Assembly: GCA_905479065.1 (NCBI GenBank)
Contig: CAJQLB010000027.1
Location: 124,001-188,000, forward strand
Direction: 5' to 3'
DNA length: 64,000 nt
From: an uncultured Flavobacteriaceae bacterium
GTDB lineage: Bacteria > Bacteroidota > Bacteroidia > Flavobacteriales > Flavobacteriaceae
Shown here piece by piece: positions 43,499 to 52,594 of this stretch; the first letter of the stretch is position 1, and each line of letters starts with the position of its first letter. The notes beneath the pieces were generated by a model, which was not told the origin of the DNA, did no database searches, and saw only the letters and a list, made by a program, of their open reading frames with translations. Both the position numbers and the translations under genes were made by a program.

Positions 43499-44538
43499 TC
43501 AACATAGATACTTGGTGTTGTTGGGTGTGCTTGACAAGTTAAAATTAAACCTTCAGCAACTTCAGAATCTGTTAACACATTATTTTGTGTCATAATTGCT
43601 TTACCTTTTTTTATTCGAGCTAAGCAGCTACTACAAATACCCCCTTGACATGAATATGGTGCATCAATATTTTGAGATAATGCCATGTCTAAAATGTTTT
43701 TTGTTTTTGGCATTAAAAAAGAGGTTTCTTCATCGTCAACCATAACAATAACCTCTGATTGTCCATCAACAATGACAGGATTAACCGAAGACTCTTCAGA
43801 GGGTGCTGTAAATAATTCAAATAAGATTTTAGTCTCAGAAACACCTCTTTCTAAAAGAGTACTTTTTACTTCTTGTATCATTTGTTGAGGGCCACAAAGA
43901 TAAAAGGTGTCAGTGGAGTTGATGTTGGAGTATTCATTTAGAGTCAGATTAACGGTGCTTTTATCGATTCTTCCAAAAACAGCATTTTCTTCATTTGCTT
44001 GGGAATATAAAAGTTGTGTTTGAAATTTTCCTGGGTACGCTTGTTTTAGTTCACTTATTTCTTTTAGAAACATCGCGCTTTCTGGTGTTTTATTTCCATA
44101 AACAAGTAAAAAATCACTTTTAGGTTCTTCCGCTAAAAGCGTTTTCATGATTCCTAATATCGGTGTGATGCCACTTCCGGCAGCGTAAGCAACTAATCTT
44201 CTTGATAACGCTTGGTCAGGTTCAAATGTAAAACGCCCTTTTGGAGGGCTCACTTCCAAAACATCATTTTTTTTTAATTCTTTGTTAGCATAGGTTGAAA
44301 AGACACCGCCATCAACAATTTTTACAGCAACAGAGAGTGTATCACTTGCGGGTGACGAACAAATTGAATAGTCTCGACGAACATCATTCCCATCTAAATT
44401 AATTTTAAACGTTATATACTGCCCAGCTTTAAATTTAAATGTTGCTTTTAATTCATCAGGAATGTCTAAGAACACCTGTACGGAATGGTCTGTTATATTT
44501 TGGATATCTTTAACTGAGAGTTCGTGAAATTGGCTCAT
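43483..44538 (-). CDS. PaaE-like ferredoxin-NAD(P) reductase with C-terminal 2Fe-2S domain
   Basis: 351 residues. The N-terminal flavin domain has the FAD motif RRDYSICSSPA (near residue 54). The middle NAD(P) domain has AAGSGITPILGIMKTLL and FYLCGPQQMI. The C-terminal plant-type ferredoxin domain has CQGGICSSC plus a distant Cys in LILTCQAHP. This order matches PaaE, the reductase of phenylacetyl-CoA epoxidase, but no paaABCD genes are nearby, so a general electron-transfer reductase role is safer. The mRNA leader is short: TATTTTTG lies 12 bp upstream. Confidence 0.85.
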   Translation of the reverse strand: MSQFHELSVKDIQNITDHSVQVFLDIPDELKATFKFKAGQYITFKINLDGNDVRRDYSICSSPASDTLSVAVKIVDGGVFSTYANKELKKNDVLEVSPPKGRFTFEPDQALSRRLVAYAAGSGITPILGIMKTLLAEEPKSDFLLVYGNKTPESAMFLKEISELKQAYPGKFQTQLLYSQANEENAVFGRIDKSTVNLTLNEYSNINSTDTFYLCGPQQMIQEVKSTLLERGVSETKILFELFTAPSEESSVNPVIVDGQSEVIVMVDDEETSFLMPKTKNILDMALSQNIDAPYSCQGGICSSCLARIKKGKAIMTQNNVLTDSEVAEGLILTCQAHPTTPSIYVDYDDV

Positions 44539-44549
44539 AATTTTTTATT

Positions 44550-44557
44550 CAAAAATA
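44550..44557 (-). promoter_or_regulatory. -7 promoter box for the PaaE-like reductase gene
   Basis: TATTTTTG on the minus strand matches TAnnTTTG, 11 nt before the ATG. No -33 TTG is found. Confidence 0.4.
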
Positions 44558-44775
44558 AGAAACTTTAAAGTTAATATTGTGTTATTTTTATTAGGTAAAC
44601 GTATAATTTTATCTGATTGATTTAAAGGTGTTGAAAGAAACGTTTTAATACCTACTTTTAGACCGAATTATGGCGAACGAGTATTTTAAGTCATGAAGAA
44701 AAGGAAGGTTTAAATCATGCCTTAAATACACACTATTTTTACATAAAATGAAAAAAGATAGTTATTTTTACGCTT

Positions 44776-47373
44776 ATGCATAATATATTGCGGTACTTTA
44801 AGTTATTTCATCATCAAATAAGACGAACATTGAAAACATATAACACCTCGATCTTACTGTTTTTTTTATTACTGCTTGTAACAGCCTCATGTTCCCGTAA
44901 AAACGACACTTTCATTAGCAGAAATTATCACGCCGTAACAACGGAATATAATACTCTATATAATGGATTCAATGCTTTAGAGCAAGGAAGACAGACTCTA
45001 AATGATAGTTATTCTGACAACTATTGGGAAATTTTACCAGTTGAACGAATGCAAGTTTCAGATGAGTTGATTCTTCCTGGGCAATCAAAAAATGCAGATT
45101 TTGAGCGTGCAGAGGAAAAAGCAGTGAAGGCTGTACAAAAACACGGGATGAACATTGATGGTAAAGAAAAAAATCCTCAAATCGATGAGGCTTACTTGTT
45201 GTTGGGCAAGGCGCGTTACTTTGATCAACGTTTTGTGCCTGCAATGGAAGCTTTCAATTACATCCTTTACAAATACCCCGCAAGTGATAAAATTAATCAG
45301 GCAAGAATTTGGCGGGAAAAAACAAATTTAAGATTAGAAAATACAGAGTTAGCAGTAGCAAACTTGAAACGATTGTTATACCAAGAAAAGCTGAAAGGTC
45401 AAGATTTTGCTGATGCCACATCGATGTTGGCTGAAGGGTACATCGCTTTAGAGTTTTTGGACAGCGCGATTGTTCAATTAGAATTAGCATCGAATAATAC
45501 AAAAAGTAATGATGAGAGAGGTCGATATCGTTTCATCCAAGGACAATTATATAACGCTTTAGAAAAAAGGGACAGCGCAAATTATGCGTTTGATAGAGTT
45601 ATCGAGCTAAATCGTAAGACGCCAAGAATTTACTTGATAAGTGCTCATATTGAAAAGGCGAAAAATTTCAATTACACGGAGGGTAACAAGTTGGAGTTTT
45701 TAGAGGAACTCACAAAACTTGAAGAAAATAGAGAAAACAGACCTTTCTTAGATAAAATTTATCATCAAATAGCTGAATTTCATTTAACAAACACCTCTGA
45801 TTCTATCGCTGAAGTATACTATAATAAATCTTTAAGAACAGCCTCAAGGGACAGGTTTTTAGTTGCTTTAAATTATCAGAATTTAGGAGATATGAGTTTT
45901 GATAAAACAATCTATAAGCAAGCTGGTTCCTATTACGATAGCACCATGCTCAACTTAAAGAGAAATAGCAGACTGTTTAGAGATATTAGGAAAAAGCGTG
46001 AAAATTTAGACGATGTGATTCGTTTTGAAGACGTCGCTCAGAGAAATGATAGTATTTTATTTTTAATAAATCTTTCAGAAGATCAGCGCCTTGAATATTT
46101 TACTGTATACACAGACAAGTTAAAAAAGGAAGCTCAAGAAGCTAAAGAAAAGGCTGAAATAGCTGAAAAAAACAAGTCTGTTGGATTAAAATCAGTTGAG
46201 AGTAAAATTAATGGCATTGGTCAAAAAGCACCTAATATTAAATCCTTTTATTTTTACAATCCAGTGACGGTTGCTTATGGTAAGAATGAGTTTGTTAAAG
46301 TTTGGGGGAGTCGATCTTTGGAAGATAATTGGAGATGGTCGAATAAAGGAAGTGATGGTCTAGAGCTTTCTTCTTTAGGAGAAGAAGAGGGATTTGCAGA
46401 AATTGAAGACAATGAATTATTTGACCCTCAATTTTATATTTCCAAAATACCAATTGAAAATAAAGCTATAGACAGTTTAAAAAAGGAAAGAAACTTTGCC
46501 TACTATCAATTGGGTCTAATTTATAAGGATAAATTTAAGGAGTACCAATTAGCTAAAAATAAACTTAAGGATTTATTGGAAAGCGCCCCAGAAGAGCGAT
46601 TAATTTTACCTTCAAAATATAATTTACATAAAATATACATCCTTCTTAGTCAATTTGATGAGGCAGAAATAATCAAAAAAGATATTATCGACAACTATTC
46701 CAATTCAAGATATGCTGCTATTTTATTAAATCCAGATACTGATTTAGGTGAAGATGAAAATAGCCCAGAGTATTTGTATGAAAAATTATACGAACAATTC
46801 GAATCCCAAAATTACACTTCAGTAATTTCAGGATGTGATAAATTTATTAATATGTTTGAAGGGGAGGTTATTGTCCCAAAGTTTGAATTTTTAAAAGCAG
46901 TGTCAAGTGCACGGTTATTTGGATTCAAAAGCTACAAAAAAGCAATTAATTTCATAGCCTTAAATTATCCAAACAGTTCAGAAGGAGAAAAGGCCCAAAT
47001 CATGCTTAAAACGAGTATACCTGCTTTAGAAAAAAAAGAGTTTGTAGAAGAGGGTTCTTCTAAAAATTTTAAAGTTTTATATAATTTCACCAATACCAAA
47101 GAGGAGGAAATAAATAAGTTCGTAAAAACATTGAATACTGCAATAGCTGACGTAGCGTATTTTGATCTTTACACGTCTATTGATAAATATGATTTGGAAA
47201 CAACATTTGTTGTCGTTCACGGTTTAACTAGCTTCCAGGGAGCAGAAGGTTTTAAGGATCTTTTAGGCGATAAGAGTAATAAAATTAAGATGGACCATCT
47301 TCCTGTTTCCTCAGAAAACTACGAGGTTATTCAAATTCATAAAAATCTAGACGTATATTTAGAGTCTCAATAA
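44776..47373 (+). CDS. sprE: Gliding motility/T9SS lipoprotein SprE (PorW)
   Basis: 865 residues. An unusually long basic N-terminus leads to an SPII signal with Cys39 (VTASC). The mature part is rich in TPR-like helices (about 120-350 and 560-720). The opening RKNDTFISRNYHAVTTEYNTLYNGFNALEQG and the tandem-repeat layout match SprE/PorW, an outer-membrane-associated component of the type IX secretion system needed for gliding in Flavobacterium. A Lys/Glu-rich coiled segment lies near residues 445-470. The bactofilin gene follows after 9 bp, so it is cotranscribed with the genes ahead of the ATP synthase operon. Confidence 0.88.
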   Translation: MHNILRYFKLFHHQIRRTLKTYNTSILLFFLLLLVTASCSRKNDTFISRNYHAVTTEYNTLYNGFNALEQGRQTLNDSYSDNYWEILPVERMQVSDELILPGQSKNADFERAEEKAVKAVQKHGMNIDGKEKNPQIDEAYLLLGKARYFDQRFVPAMEAFNYILYKYPASDKINQARIWREKTNLRLENTELAVANLKRLLYQEKLKGQDFADATSMLAEGYIALEFLDSAIVQLELASNNTKSNDERGRYRFIQGQLYNALEKRDSANYAFDRVIELNRKTPRIYLISAHIEKAKNFNYTEGNKLEFLEELTKLEENRENRPFLDKIYHQIAEFHLTNTSDSIAEVYYNKSLRTASRDRFLVALNYQNLGDMSFDKTIYKQAGSYYDSTMLNLKRNSRLFRDIRKKRENLDDVIRFEDVAQRNDSILFLINLSEDQRLEYFTVYTDKLKKEAQEAKEKAEIAEKNKSVGLKSVESKINGIGQKAPNIKSFYFYNPVTVAYGKNEFVKVWGSRSLEDNWRWSNKGSDGLELSSLGEEEGFAEIEDNELFDPQFYISKIPIENKAIDSLKKERNFAYYQLGLIYKDKFKEYQLAKNKLKDLLESAPEERLILPSKYNLHKIYILLSQFDEAEIIKKDIIDNYSNSRYAAILLNPDTDLGEDENSPEYLYEKLYEQFESQNYTSVISGCDKFINMFEGEVIVPKFEFLKAVSSARLFGFKSYKKAINFIALNYPNSSEGEKAQIMLKTSIPALEKKEFVEEGSSKNFKVLYNFTNTKEEEINKFVKTLNTAIADVAYFDLYTSIDKYDLETTFVVVHGLTSFQGAEGFKDLLGDKSNKIKMDHLPVSSENYEVIQIHKNLDVYLESQ

Positions 47374-47382
47374 TTAACAAAG

Positions 47383-47805
47383 ATGTTTTCAGACAATAAA
47401 AAAAGTAAAATGGCAACAGAGAGTATATCAACGCAAAATATCATTGCTGCAGACACAAAAATTGTAGGAGATATTGTAAGTAAAGGACCTTTTAGAATCG
47501 ATGGTCAAGTAGAAGGAAATATTAAGACTAGGGACAAAATTGTTGTTGGCAAATCAGGCTTCGTTAACGGCACTATTGACGGTACAAATGCTGATTTTGA
47601 AGGGAGCTTCTCCGGAAAGCTCAAATTGTCTGGGACGCTGTCATTAAAATCTTCAGCTTATGTTCAGGGAGAAGTAGAGGTCGGCAAATTAGCAGTAGAG
47701 CCTGGAGCAACTTTTAATGCAACATGCAGTATGAAAGGAGCTGTAAAAGAACTAAATAAAGGTGGGCAGCAACAATCAAATTCAGAAAAAGAAAGAACGG
47801 CTTAA
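47383..47805 (+). CDS. Bactofilin (polymer-forming cytoskeletal protein)
   Basis: 140 residues. The bactofilin core (about 20-120) shows the repeated beta-helix strands: TKIVGDIVSKGPFRIDGQVEGNI, then DKIVVGKSGFVNGTIDG, then LSGTLSLKSSAYVQGEVEVGKLAVEPGATF. Bactofilins polymerise without nucleotide and act as scaffolds at the inner membrane. An internal Met10 (MATESIST) could be the real start. It follows sprE by 9 bp, and its 3' end overlaps the AtpZ gene by 44 bp. Confidence 0.9.
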   Translation: MFSDNKKSKMATESISTQNIIAADTKIVGDIVSKGPFRIDGQVEGNIKTRDKIVVGKSGFVNGTIDGTNADFEGSFSGKLKLSGTLSLKSSAYVQGEVEVGKLAVEPGATFNATCSMKGAVKELNKGGQQQSNSEKERTA

Positions 47806-48016
47806 TAATTATGCCCGTTTTTCGGGTGTAGGGTTTCAAATGCTTGCTACGATAGGAGTTGGTGTCTGGGGAGGAATAAAACTAGATAATATCTACCCTA
47901 ATAACTATCAAGTGTTTACTGTAATTTGCTCATTAATCTCAATTGGAGTTGCTCTATATCTTGTTATTAAACAAGTCACTAAATTTTCAAATCAAAAAAA
48001 CAACACAAATGACTAA
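47762..48016 (+). CDS. atpZ: AtpZ/AtpI family ATP synthase accessory membrane protein
   Basis: 84 residues with a GTG start lying 44 bp inside the bactofilin gene in another frame. No ATG exists before the conserved region, which begins YARFSGVGFQML. Two transmembrane helices (about 26-42 and 51-72) are separated by a short loop with KLDNIYP. This matches the AtpZ (F0F1-ATPase subunit/AtpI-like) family, proposed to aid assembly or ion supply. It lies directly ahead of the F0 genes, which supports the assignment. Confidence 0.75.
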   Translation: MGSNNQIQKKKERLNNYARFSGVGFQMLATIGVGVWGGIKLDNIYPNNYQVFTVICSLISIGVALYLVIKQVTKFSNQKNNTND

Positions 48017-48392
48017 AGAAACAATAAGTTTCGTTACAAGATTATTATTATTGACAGCTATTCTTTTAGCCGTTCATGTATATATATTAAGTCAATTTTT
48101 TACTGGACACCTATATTTCCCTATTTGGACTATTTATGTCTTTAATGCTGTTTTGGTTTTTATTGTTTATAGTTTTTTAAGATTTAAGGCTAGTCAAGGA
48201 AGTAACAAAATGTATCAGTTGTTTTTGGGATTGACTAGTATAAAGATGGCCTTAGCGATCGTGTTTTTATTACCTCTTTTTTTTGGTAAATCCGAGCACG
48301 CTCAACTCGAGGTTATTAATTTTTTTATTCCATATTTTTTGTTTTTGGCCTTTGAAATTTTCAACCTTAATAAATTTCTTCAAAAAAGCTAA
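48009..48392 (+). CDS. Small membrane protein of the ATP synthase cluster (DUF6168-like)
   Basis: 127 residues from the ATG at 48009, which overlaps the atpZ stop by 8 bp; an in-frame upstream extension to 47943 would run through the second helix region of atpZ and is rejected. Four transmembrane helices (about 9-27, 35-58, 70-90, 97-117) are predicted. The position corresponds to the small AtpI-like protein between atpZ and atpB in Flavobacteriaceae, which I recall as DUF6168. The function is unknown, perhaps F0 assembly. Confidence 0.68.
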   Translation: MTKETISFVTRLLLLTAILLAVHVYILSQFFTGHLYFPIWTIYVFNAVLVFIVYSFLRFKASQGSNKMYQLFLGLTSIKMALAIVFLLPLFFGKSEHAQLEVINFFIPYFLFLAFEIFNLNKFLQKS

Positions 48393-48408
48393 ACATTGTA
48401 AGTTTTAA

Positions 48409-48439
48409 TTTGCAATTTGATTAAATGTACGTACATTTG
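48409..48439 (+). promoter_or_regulatory. Promoter of atpB with overlapping 16-bp palindrome
   Basis: TTTG (48409-48412), a 19-bp spacer and TACATTTG (48432-48439) match the Bacteroidota promoter consensus very well. Initiation would be near 48445, giving a leader of about 30 nt. The perfect palindrome AAATGTACGTACATTT (48423-48438) covers the -7 box and could be an operator. Confidence 0.75.
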
Positions 48440-48476
48440 CACCGAATTTTAGAAGCTATTTTAATTTAAAAAACTG

Positions 48477-49577
48477 ATGCAAATCAACACTTTTAAAACA
48501 CTGTTACTAGGCTTACTTCTTTCACTTTCGTTTGTAGTAAAAGCAAATGAATCAATTGAAGAAAAATCAGACGAAAAAGATTTCAATGTTACTGACATGA
48601 TTATGCATCACATTAAAGATGCTCATGACTTCCATATTATGGACTGGGATGGACATGCTATTTCTTTTCCTTTACCAGTTATTTTGTGGACAAACGATGG
48701 ATTAGTGACTTTTATGTCATCTGAGTTTCACCATAATGATGATGGAACAATTGTTGTAGAAAAAGGAGGTCAGAAATTTATAAAATTCCATGAAGAAATT
48801 TATTATGCTAATGATGAAGCAGATCATGGCTCTTATGTAAGTTTTGATCCTGAACATCATCCCACAAATGTAGCTCCTCTAGACTTTTCTATCACTAAAT
48901 TGGTGTTTTCAATGTTTATGTCAATGATATTATTGTTGTTAATATTTGGTTTTTCTGCGAGAGCGTATAATAGATCGGAAAACGGAGTTCCAACAGGAAT
49001 TGCAAAATTCACAGAACCTTTGATTGTGTTTATTCGTGATGAGGTAGCCATACCCAATATAGGAGAAAAGCATTACAAAAGATTCTTACCATTTTTATTA
49101 ACGTTATTTTTCTTTATTTGGATAAATAATATTATGGGATTAATTCCTTTTTTCCCTTTCAGCGGAAACTTGAGTGGTAATATTGCATTTACAGGAGTAT
49201 TGGCATTAATAACATTTATCATCACAACGTTTGTTGCAAATAAAGATTACTGGAAACACATTTTTTGGATGCCAGGAGTTCCGGTACCAATGAAATTGTT
49301 TTTGGCGCCAATAGAATTTATGGGCATATTTATTAAGCCTATTTCTCTTATGATACGTTTGTTTGCAAACATTTCAGCAGGACACATTATAGTTCTGAGT
49401 TTAATATCATTGATATTTATAGCAAAGAGTATTTGGATTGCGCCAGCATCTGTGATATTCTCGGTATTTATTAGTGTTATTGAAGTATTAGTTGTGGCTA
49501 TACAAGCCTATATTTTCACTATGTTAACTGCTCTATATATTGGTAGCGCCATGGAGGAACACGAACACGAACATTAA
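48477..49577 (+). CDS. atpB: F0F1 ATP synthase subunit a
   Basis: 366 residues, longer than enterobacterial subunit a (about 270), because a signal peptide (1-22) and an acidic/His-rich extracytoplasmic domain (about 25-130) precede the membrane part; this is usual in Bacteroidota. The proton channel helix contains the essential Arg294 in LMIRLFANISAGH. The C-terminus is His/Glu-rich (EEHEHEH). The gene has its own strong promoter and starts the atpBEFHAG series. It forms the stationary half-channels next to the c-ring. Confidence 0.95.
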   Translation: MQINTFKTLLLGLLLSLSFVVKANESIEEKSDEKDFNVTDMIMHHIKDAHDFHIMDWDGHAISFPLPVILWTNDGLVTFMSSEFHHNDDGTIVVEKGGQKFIKFHEEIYYANDEADHGSYVSFDPEHHPTNVAPLDFSITKLVFSMFMSMILLLLIFGFSARAYNRSENGVPTGIAKFTEPLIVFIRDEVAIPNIGEKHYKRFLPFLLTLFFFIWINNIMGLIPFFPFSGNLSGNIAFTGVLALITFIITTFVANKDYWKHIFWMPGVPVPMKLFLAPIEFMGIFIKPISLMIRLFANISAGHIIVLSLISLIFIAKSIWIAPASVIFSVFISVIEVLVVAIQAYIFTMLTALYIGSAMEEHEHEH

Positions 49578-49597
49578 TTAATTTTTAATATTTATAA

Positions 49598-49837
<240 letters not shown>

Positions 49838-49848
49838 AGAAGAAAATG

Positions 49849-49876
49849 GTGCAGCGGTTGGCTGCACTATTTTTTT
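49849..49876 (+). terminator. Intra-operon terminator between atpE and atpF
   Basis: A perfect 7-bp GC-rich stem (GTGCAGC 49849-49855, GCTGCAC 49861-49867), a 5-nt loop, then TATTTTTTT. It has the form of a rho-independent terminator. Since atpF continues the operon 30 bp later with no visible promoter, partial read-through is expected. Confidence 0.75.
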
Positions 49877-49906
49877 AGTATTAAAGATTTTAAAATAAAT
49901 TAAGAA

Positions 49907-50401
49907 ATGGATTTAGTTACTCCAGATGTTGGACTATTGTTTTGGACAGTTATCTCGTTTTTTGTGCTTTTATTTCTATTAAGAAAATTTGCATGGAAAC
50001 CAATTGTAGGTACAGTTAACGATAGAGAAACGTCTATTCGTGAAGCATTAGAATCTGCTGAAAAGGCTCGTCTTGAAATGCAAAACCTCACTGCTGACAA
50101 TGAGCGTATTTTAAAAGAAGCTCGTGTAGAACGCGAAACCATGTTAAAAGAGGCCCGAGAGATAAAAGCAAAGATGATTTCTGATGCAAAAGATGAAGCT
50201 CAAACTCAAGCAAATAAAATGATTGAGCAGGCTCAGATTGCCATTGCCAGTGAGAAAAAATCAGCGATGGCGGAGCTTAAAAATCACGTAGCAGGTTTAT
50301 CAGTTGATATTGCAGAAAAAATGGTAAGAGAAGAATTATCTAACAAGGACAAGCAACTTAAGTTAGTTGAGAATATGTTAGGTGAAGCAAAGTTAAACTA
50401 G
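49907..50401 (+). CDS. atpF: F0F1 ATP synthase subunit b
   Basis: 164 residues. An N-terminal transmembrane helix (about 9-27, GLLFWTVISFFVLLFLL) followed by RKFAWKPI and a long charged helix forming the peripheral stalk (about 40-140). This is the standard subunit b layout, and a single b gene implies a homodimer. It lies between the atpE terminator and atpH (4-bp gap), without a promoter of its own that I can see. Confidence 0.95.
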   Translation: MDLVTPDVGLLFWTVISFFVLLFLLRKFAWKPIVGTVNDRETSIREALESAEKARLEMQNLTADNERILKEARVERETMLKEAREIKAKMISDAKDEAQTQANKMIEQAQIAIASEKKSAMAELKNHVAGLSVDIAEKMVREELSNKDKQLKLVENMLGEAKLN

Positions 50402-50405
50402 AATC

Positions 50406-50942
50406 ATGGCACAAACAAGAGCAGCAATACGATATGCAAAAGCAGTTATGAGTCTTGCAAATGAACAAAACTCTGCTAGCAAACTTAATGACGATATGAA
50501 GTCTATTGTTAATGCTGTTGCAGAAAGTAAAGATTTAAGCGATATGCTTCAAAGCCCTGTGATACATTCAAAGGTAAAAAAGGCAACGCTTTTAGAAGTG
50601 TTTCCTAACATGAATAAGCTCAGCGTTAAACTTATTGATCTACTTGTCGAAAACAAACGTATTGACATAATAGACGTAGTTGCTCAAAAAATAAACATGT
50701 TATTTGATGAATCTCAGGGGACCCAAATAGCAAAAGTAACTACTGCAATTCCTTTAACTAAAGAATTAGAAGCGAAAGTGCTTACAAAAGTAAAAGAGCT
50801 TACAGGGAATGATGCAGAAGTTCAAAACACTGTTGACGAATCTATATTGGGAGGATTTATTCTAAGAGTTGGAGACATACAATACAACGCTAGTATTGCT
50901 AATAAACTAGACAAATTAAAAAGAGAATTTACATTAAACTAA
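50406..50942 (+). CDS. atpH: F0F1 ATP synthase subunit delta
   Basis: 178 residues. The N-terminal six-helix domain starts with RAAIRYAKAVMSLA, and the C-terminal segment VDESILGGFILRVGDIQYNASIANKLDKLKREF carries the conserved OSCP/delta signature. It joins the peripheral stalk to the top of F1. It is 4 bp after atpF and 27 bp before atpA in the same operon. Confidence 0.95.
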   Translation: MAQTRAAIRYAKAVMSLANEQNSASKLNDDMKSIVNAVAESKDLSDMLQSPVIHSKVKKATLLEVFPNMNKLSVKLIDLLVENKRIDIIDVVAQKINMLFDESQGTQIAKVTTAIPLTKELEAKVLTKVKELTGNDAEVQNTVDESILGGFILRVGDIQYNASIANKLDKLKREFTLN

Positions 50943-50969
50943 GATATTTATATCTAAATAAATAATAAG

Positions 50970-52550
50970 ATGGCAGAAGTAAAACCAGCTGAGATATCAG
51001 CAATCTTAAAACAACAATTATCAGGATTTGAAGCATCGGCTTCACTAGACGAAGTTGGATCAGTATTAACCATTGGGGATGGTATTGTACGTGCTTACGG
51101 ATTGTCAAATGCACAATATGGAGAATTAGTAGAATTTGATGGGGGGCTTGAAGGAATTGTTCTTAACTTAGAAGAAGATAACGTTGGTATTGTATTATTA
51201 GGGCATTCAAAAGAAGTAAAAGAAGGTTCAACTGTAAAACGAACTGGACGTATCGCATCTGTTAATGTAGGTGAAGGTATTGTTGGTCGTGTGGTTGATA
51301 CATTAGGAAATCCAATTGACGGTAAAGGACCAATTGCTGGAGAAACATATGAAATGCCATTAGAGCGTAAAGCACCAGGTGTTATCTATAGAGAGCCAGT
51401 AACTGAGCCATTGCAAACAGGAATCAAATCTATTGACGCTATGATTCCAGTTGGACGAGGACAACGTGAATTGGTGATTGGGGATAGGCAAACCGGTAAA
51501 ACGACAGTTTGTATTGATACCATCTTGAATCAAAAAGAATTTTATGACGCAGGTGAACCTGTATATTGTATTTATGTTGCGGTAGGACAAAAGGCATCTA
51601 CAGTAGCAAATATTGCTAAGGTATTAGAGGAAAGAGGTGCTCTTGCTTATACAACGATTGTCGCTGCGAATGCATCAGACCCCGCTCCAATGCAAGTATA
51701 TGCTCCAATGACAGGCGCCGCAATCGGTGAGTATTTCAGAGATACTGGTCGTCCAGCGCTAATAATTTATGATGACCTATCGAAACAAGCAGTTGCTTAT
51801 CGTGAGGTATCATTGTTATTACGTCGTCCACCAGGACGTGAAGCATATCCTGGAGATGTTTTTTACTTACACTCTCGTTTGTTAGAACGTTCGGCAAAAG
51901 TTATTAATGATGATGCTATTGCCAAGGAAATGAATGATCTTCCTGATTCATTAAAACCAATAGTAAAAGGAGGAGGATCTCTAACGGCATTGCCAATTAT
52001 AGAAACTCAAGCAGGGGATGTATCAGCATATATTCCAACAAACGTAATTTCAATTACTGATGGTCAAATTTTCTTAGATGGAGATTTATTCAATTCTGGT
52101 GTTCGTCCAGCAATTAATGTTGGTATATCAGTGTCTCGAGTTGGTGGTAATGCTCAGATTAAGTCAATGAAAAAGGTTTCGGGAACACTAAAGTTAGATC
52201 AAGCACAATTCCGGGAATTAGAGGCTTTTGCAAAATTTGGTTCTGATCTTGATGCGTCAACGCTAAATGTTATTGAAAAAGGAAAGCGTAATGTTGAGAT
52301 ATTAAAACAAGCACAAAATGATCCCTTCACAGTTGAGGATCAAATTGCCATCATCTATGCAGGTTCCAAGAACTTGTTGAAAGATGTTCCAGTTAATAAG
52401 GTAAAAGAATTTGAGCGTGATTATATCGAGTTTTTAAAAGCTAAACACACGGATGCCTTAACTACTTTGAAGTCTGGTAAGCTAACGGATGATGTTACAG
52501 ATATATTAACAAATGTTGCTCAAGATTTGTCAGGGAAATACAAGGCTTAA
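50970..52550 (+). CDS. atpA: F0F1 ATP synthase subunit alpha
   Basis: 526 residues. It has the regulatory nucleotide site on F1, with Walker A GDRQTGKT (about 171-178). The N-terminal beta-barrel contains [16 protein letters not shown], and the conserved [14 protein letters not shown] signature lies near residue 385. It pairs with the beta subunit, whose gene (atpD, with atpC) is not in this cluster; that separation is common in Bacteroidota. The codon usage looks that of a highly expressed gene. Confidence 0.98.
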   Translation: MAEVKPAEISAILKQQLSGFEASASLDEVGSVLTIGDGIVRAYGLSNAQYGELVEFDGGLEGIVLNLEEDNVGIVLLGHSKEVKEGSTVKRTGRIASVNVGEGIVGRVVDTLGNPIDGKGPIAGETYEMPLERKAPGVIYREPVTEPLQTGIKSIDAMIPVGRGQRELVIGDRQTGKTTVCIDTILNQKEFYDAGEPVYCIYVAVGQKASTVANIAKVLEERGALAYTTIVAANASDPAPMQVYAPMTGAAIGEYFRDTGRPALIIYDDLSKQAVAYREVSLLLRRPPGREAYPGDVFYLHSRLLERSAKVINDDAIAKEMNDLPDSLKPIVKGGGSLTALPIIETQAGDVSAYIPTNVISITDGQIFLDGDLFNSGVRPAINVGISVSRVGGNAQIKSMKKVSGTLKLDQAQFRELEAFAKFGSDLDASTLNVIEKGKRNVEILKQAQNDPFTVEDQIAIIYAGSKNLLKDVPVNKVKEFERDYIEFLKAKHTDALTTLKSGKLTDDVTDILTNVAQDLSGKYKA

Positions 52551-52594
52551 ATTAAGGTTATATTGAATTAGAATTTGTTTAATGTTTTAAAACT

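Noticed and set aside
43483-44538. Phenylacetate degradation operon implied by the PaaE-like and PaaK-like genes
   Set aside because: No paaABCD or downstream paa genes occur nearby, and the PaaK-like gene groups by context with the glycan locus.
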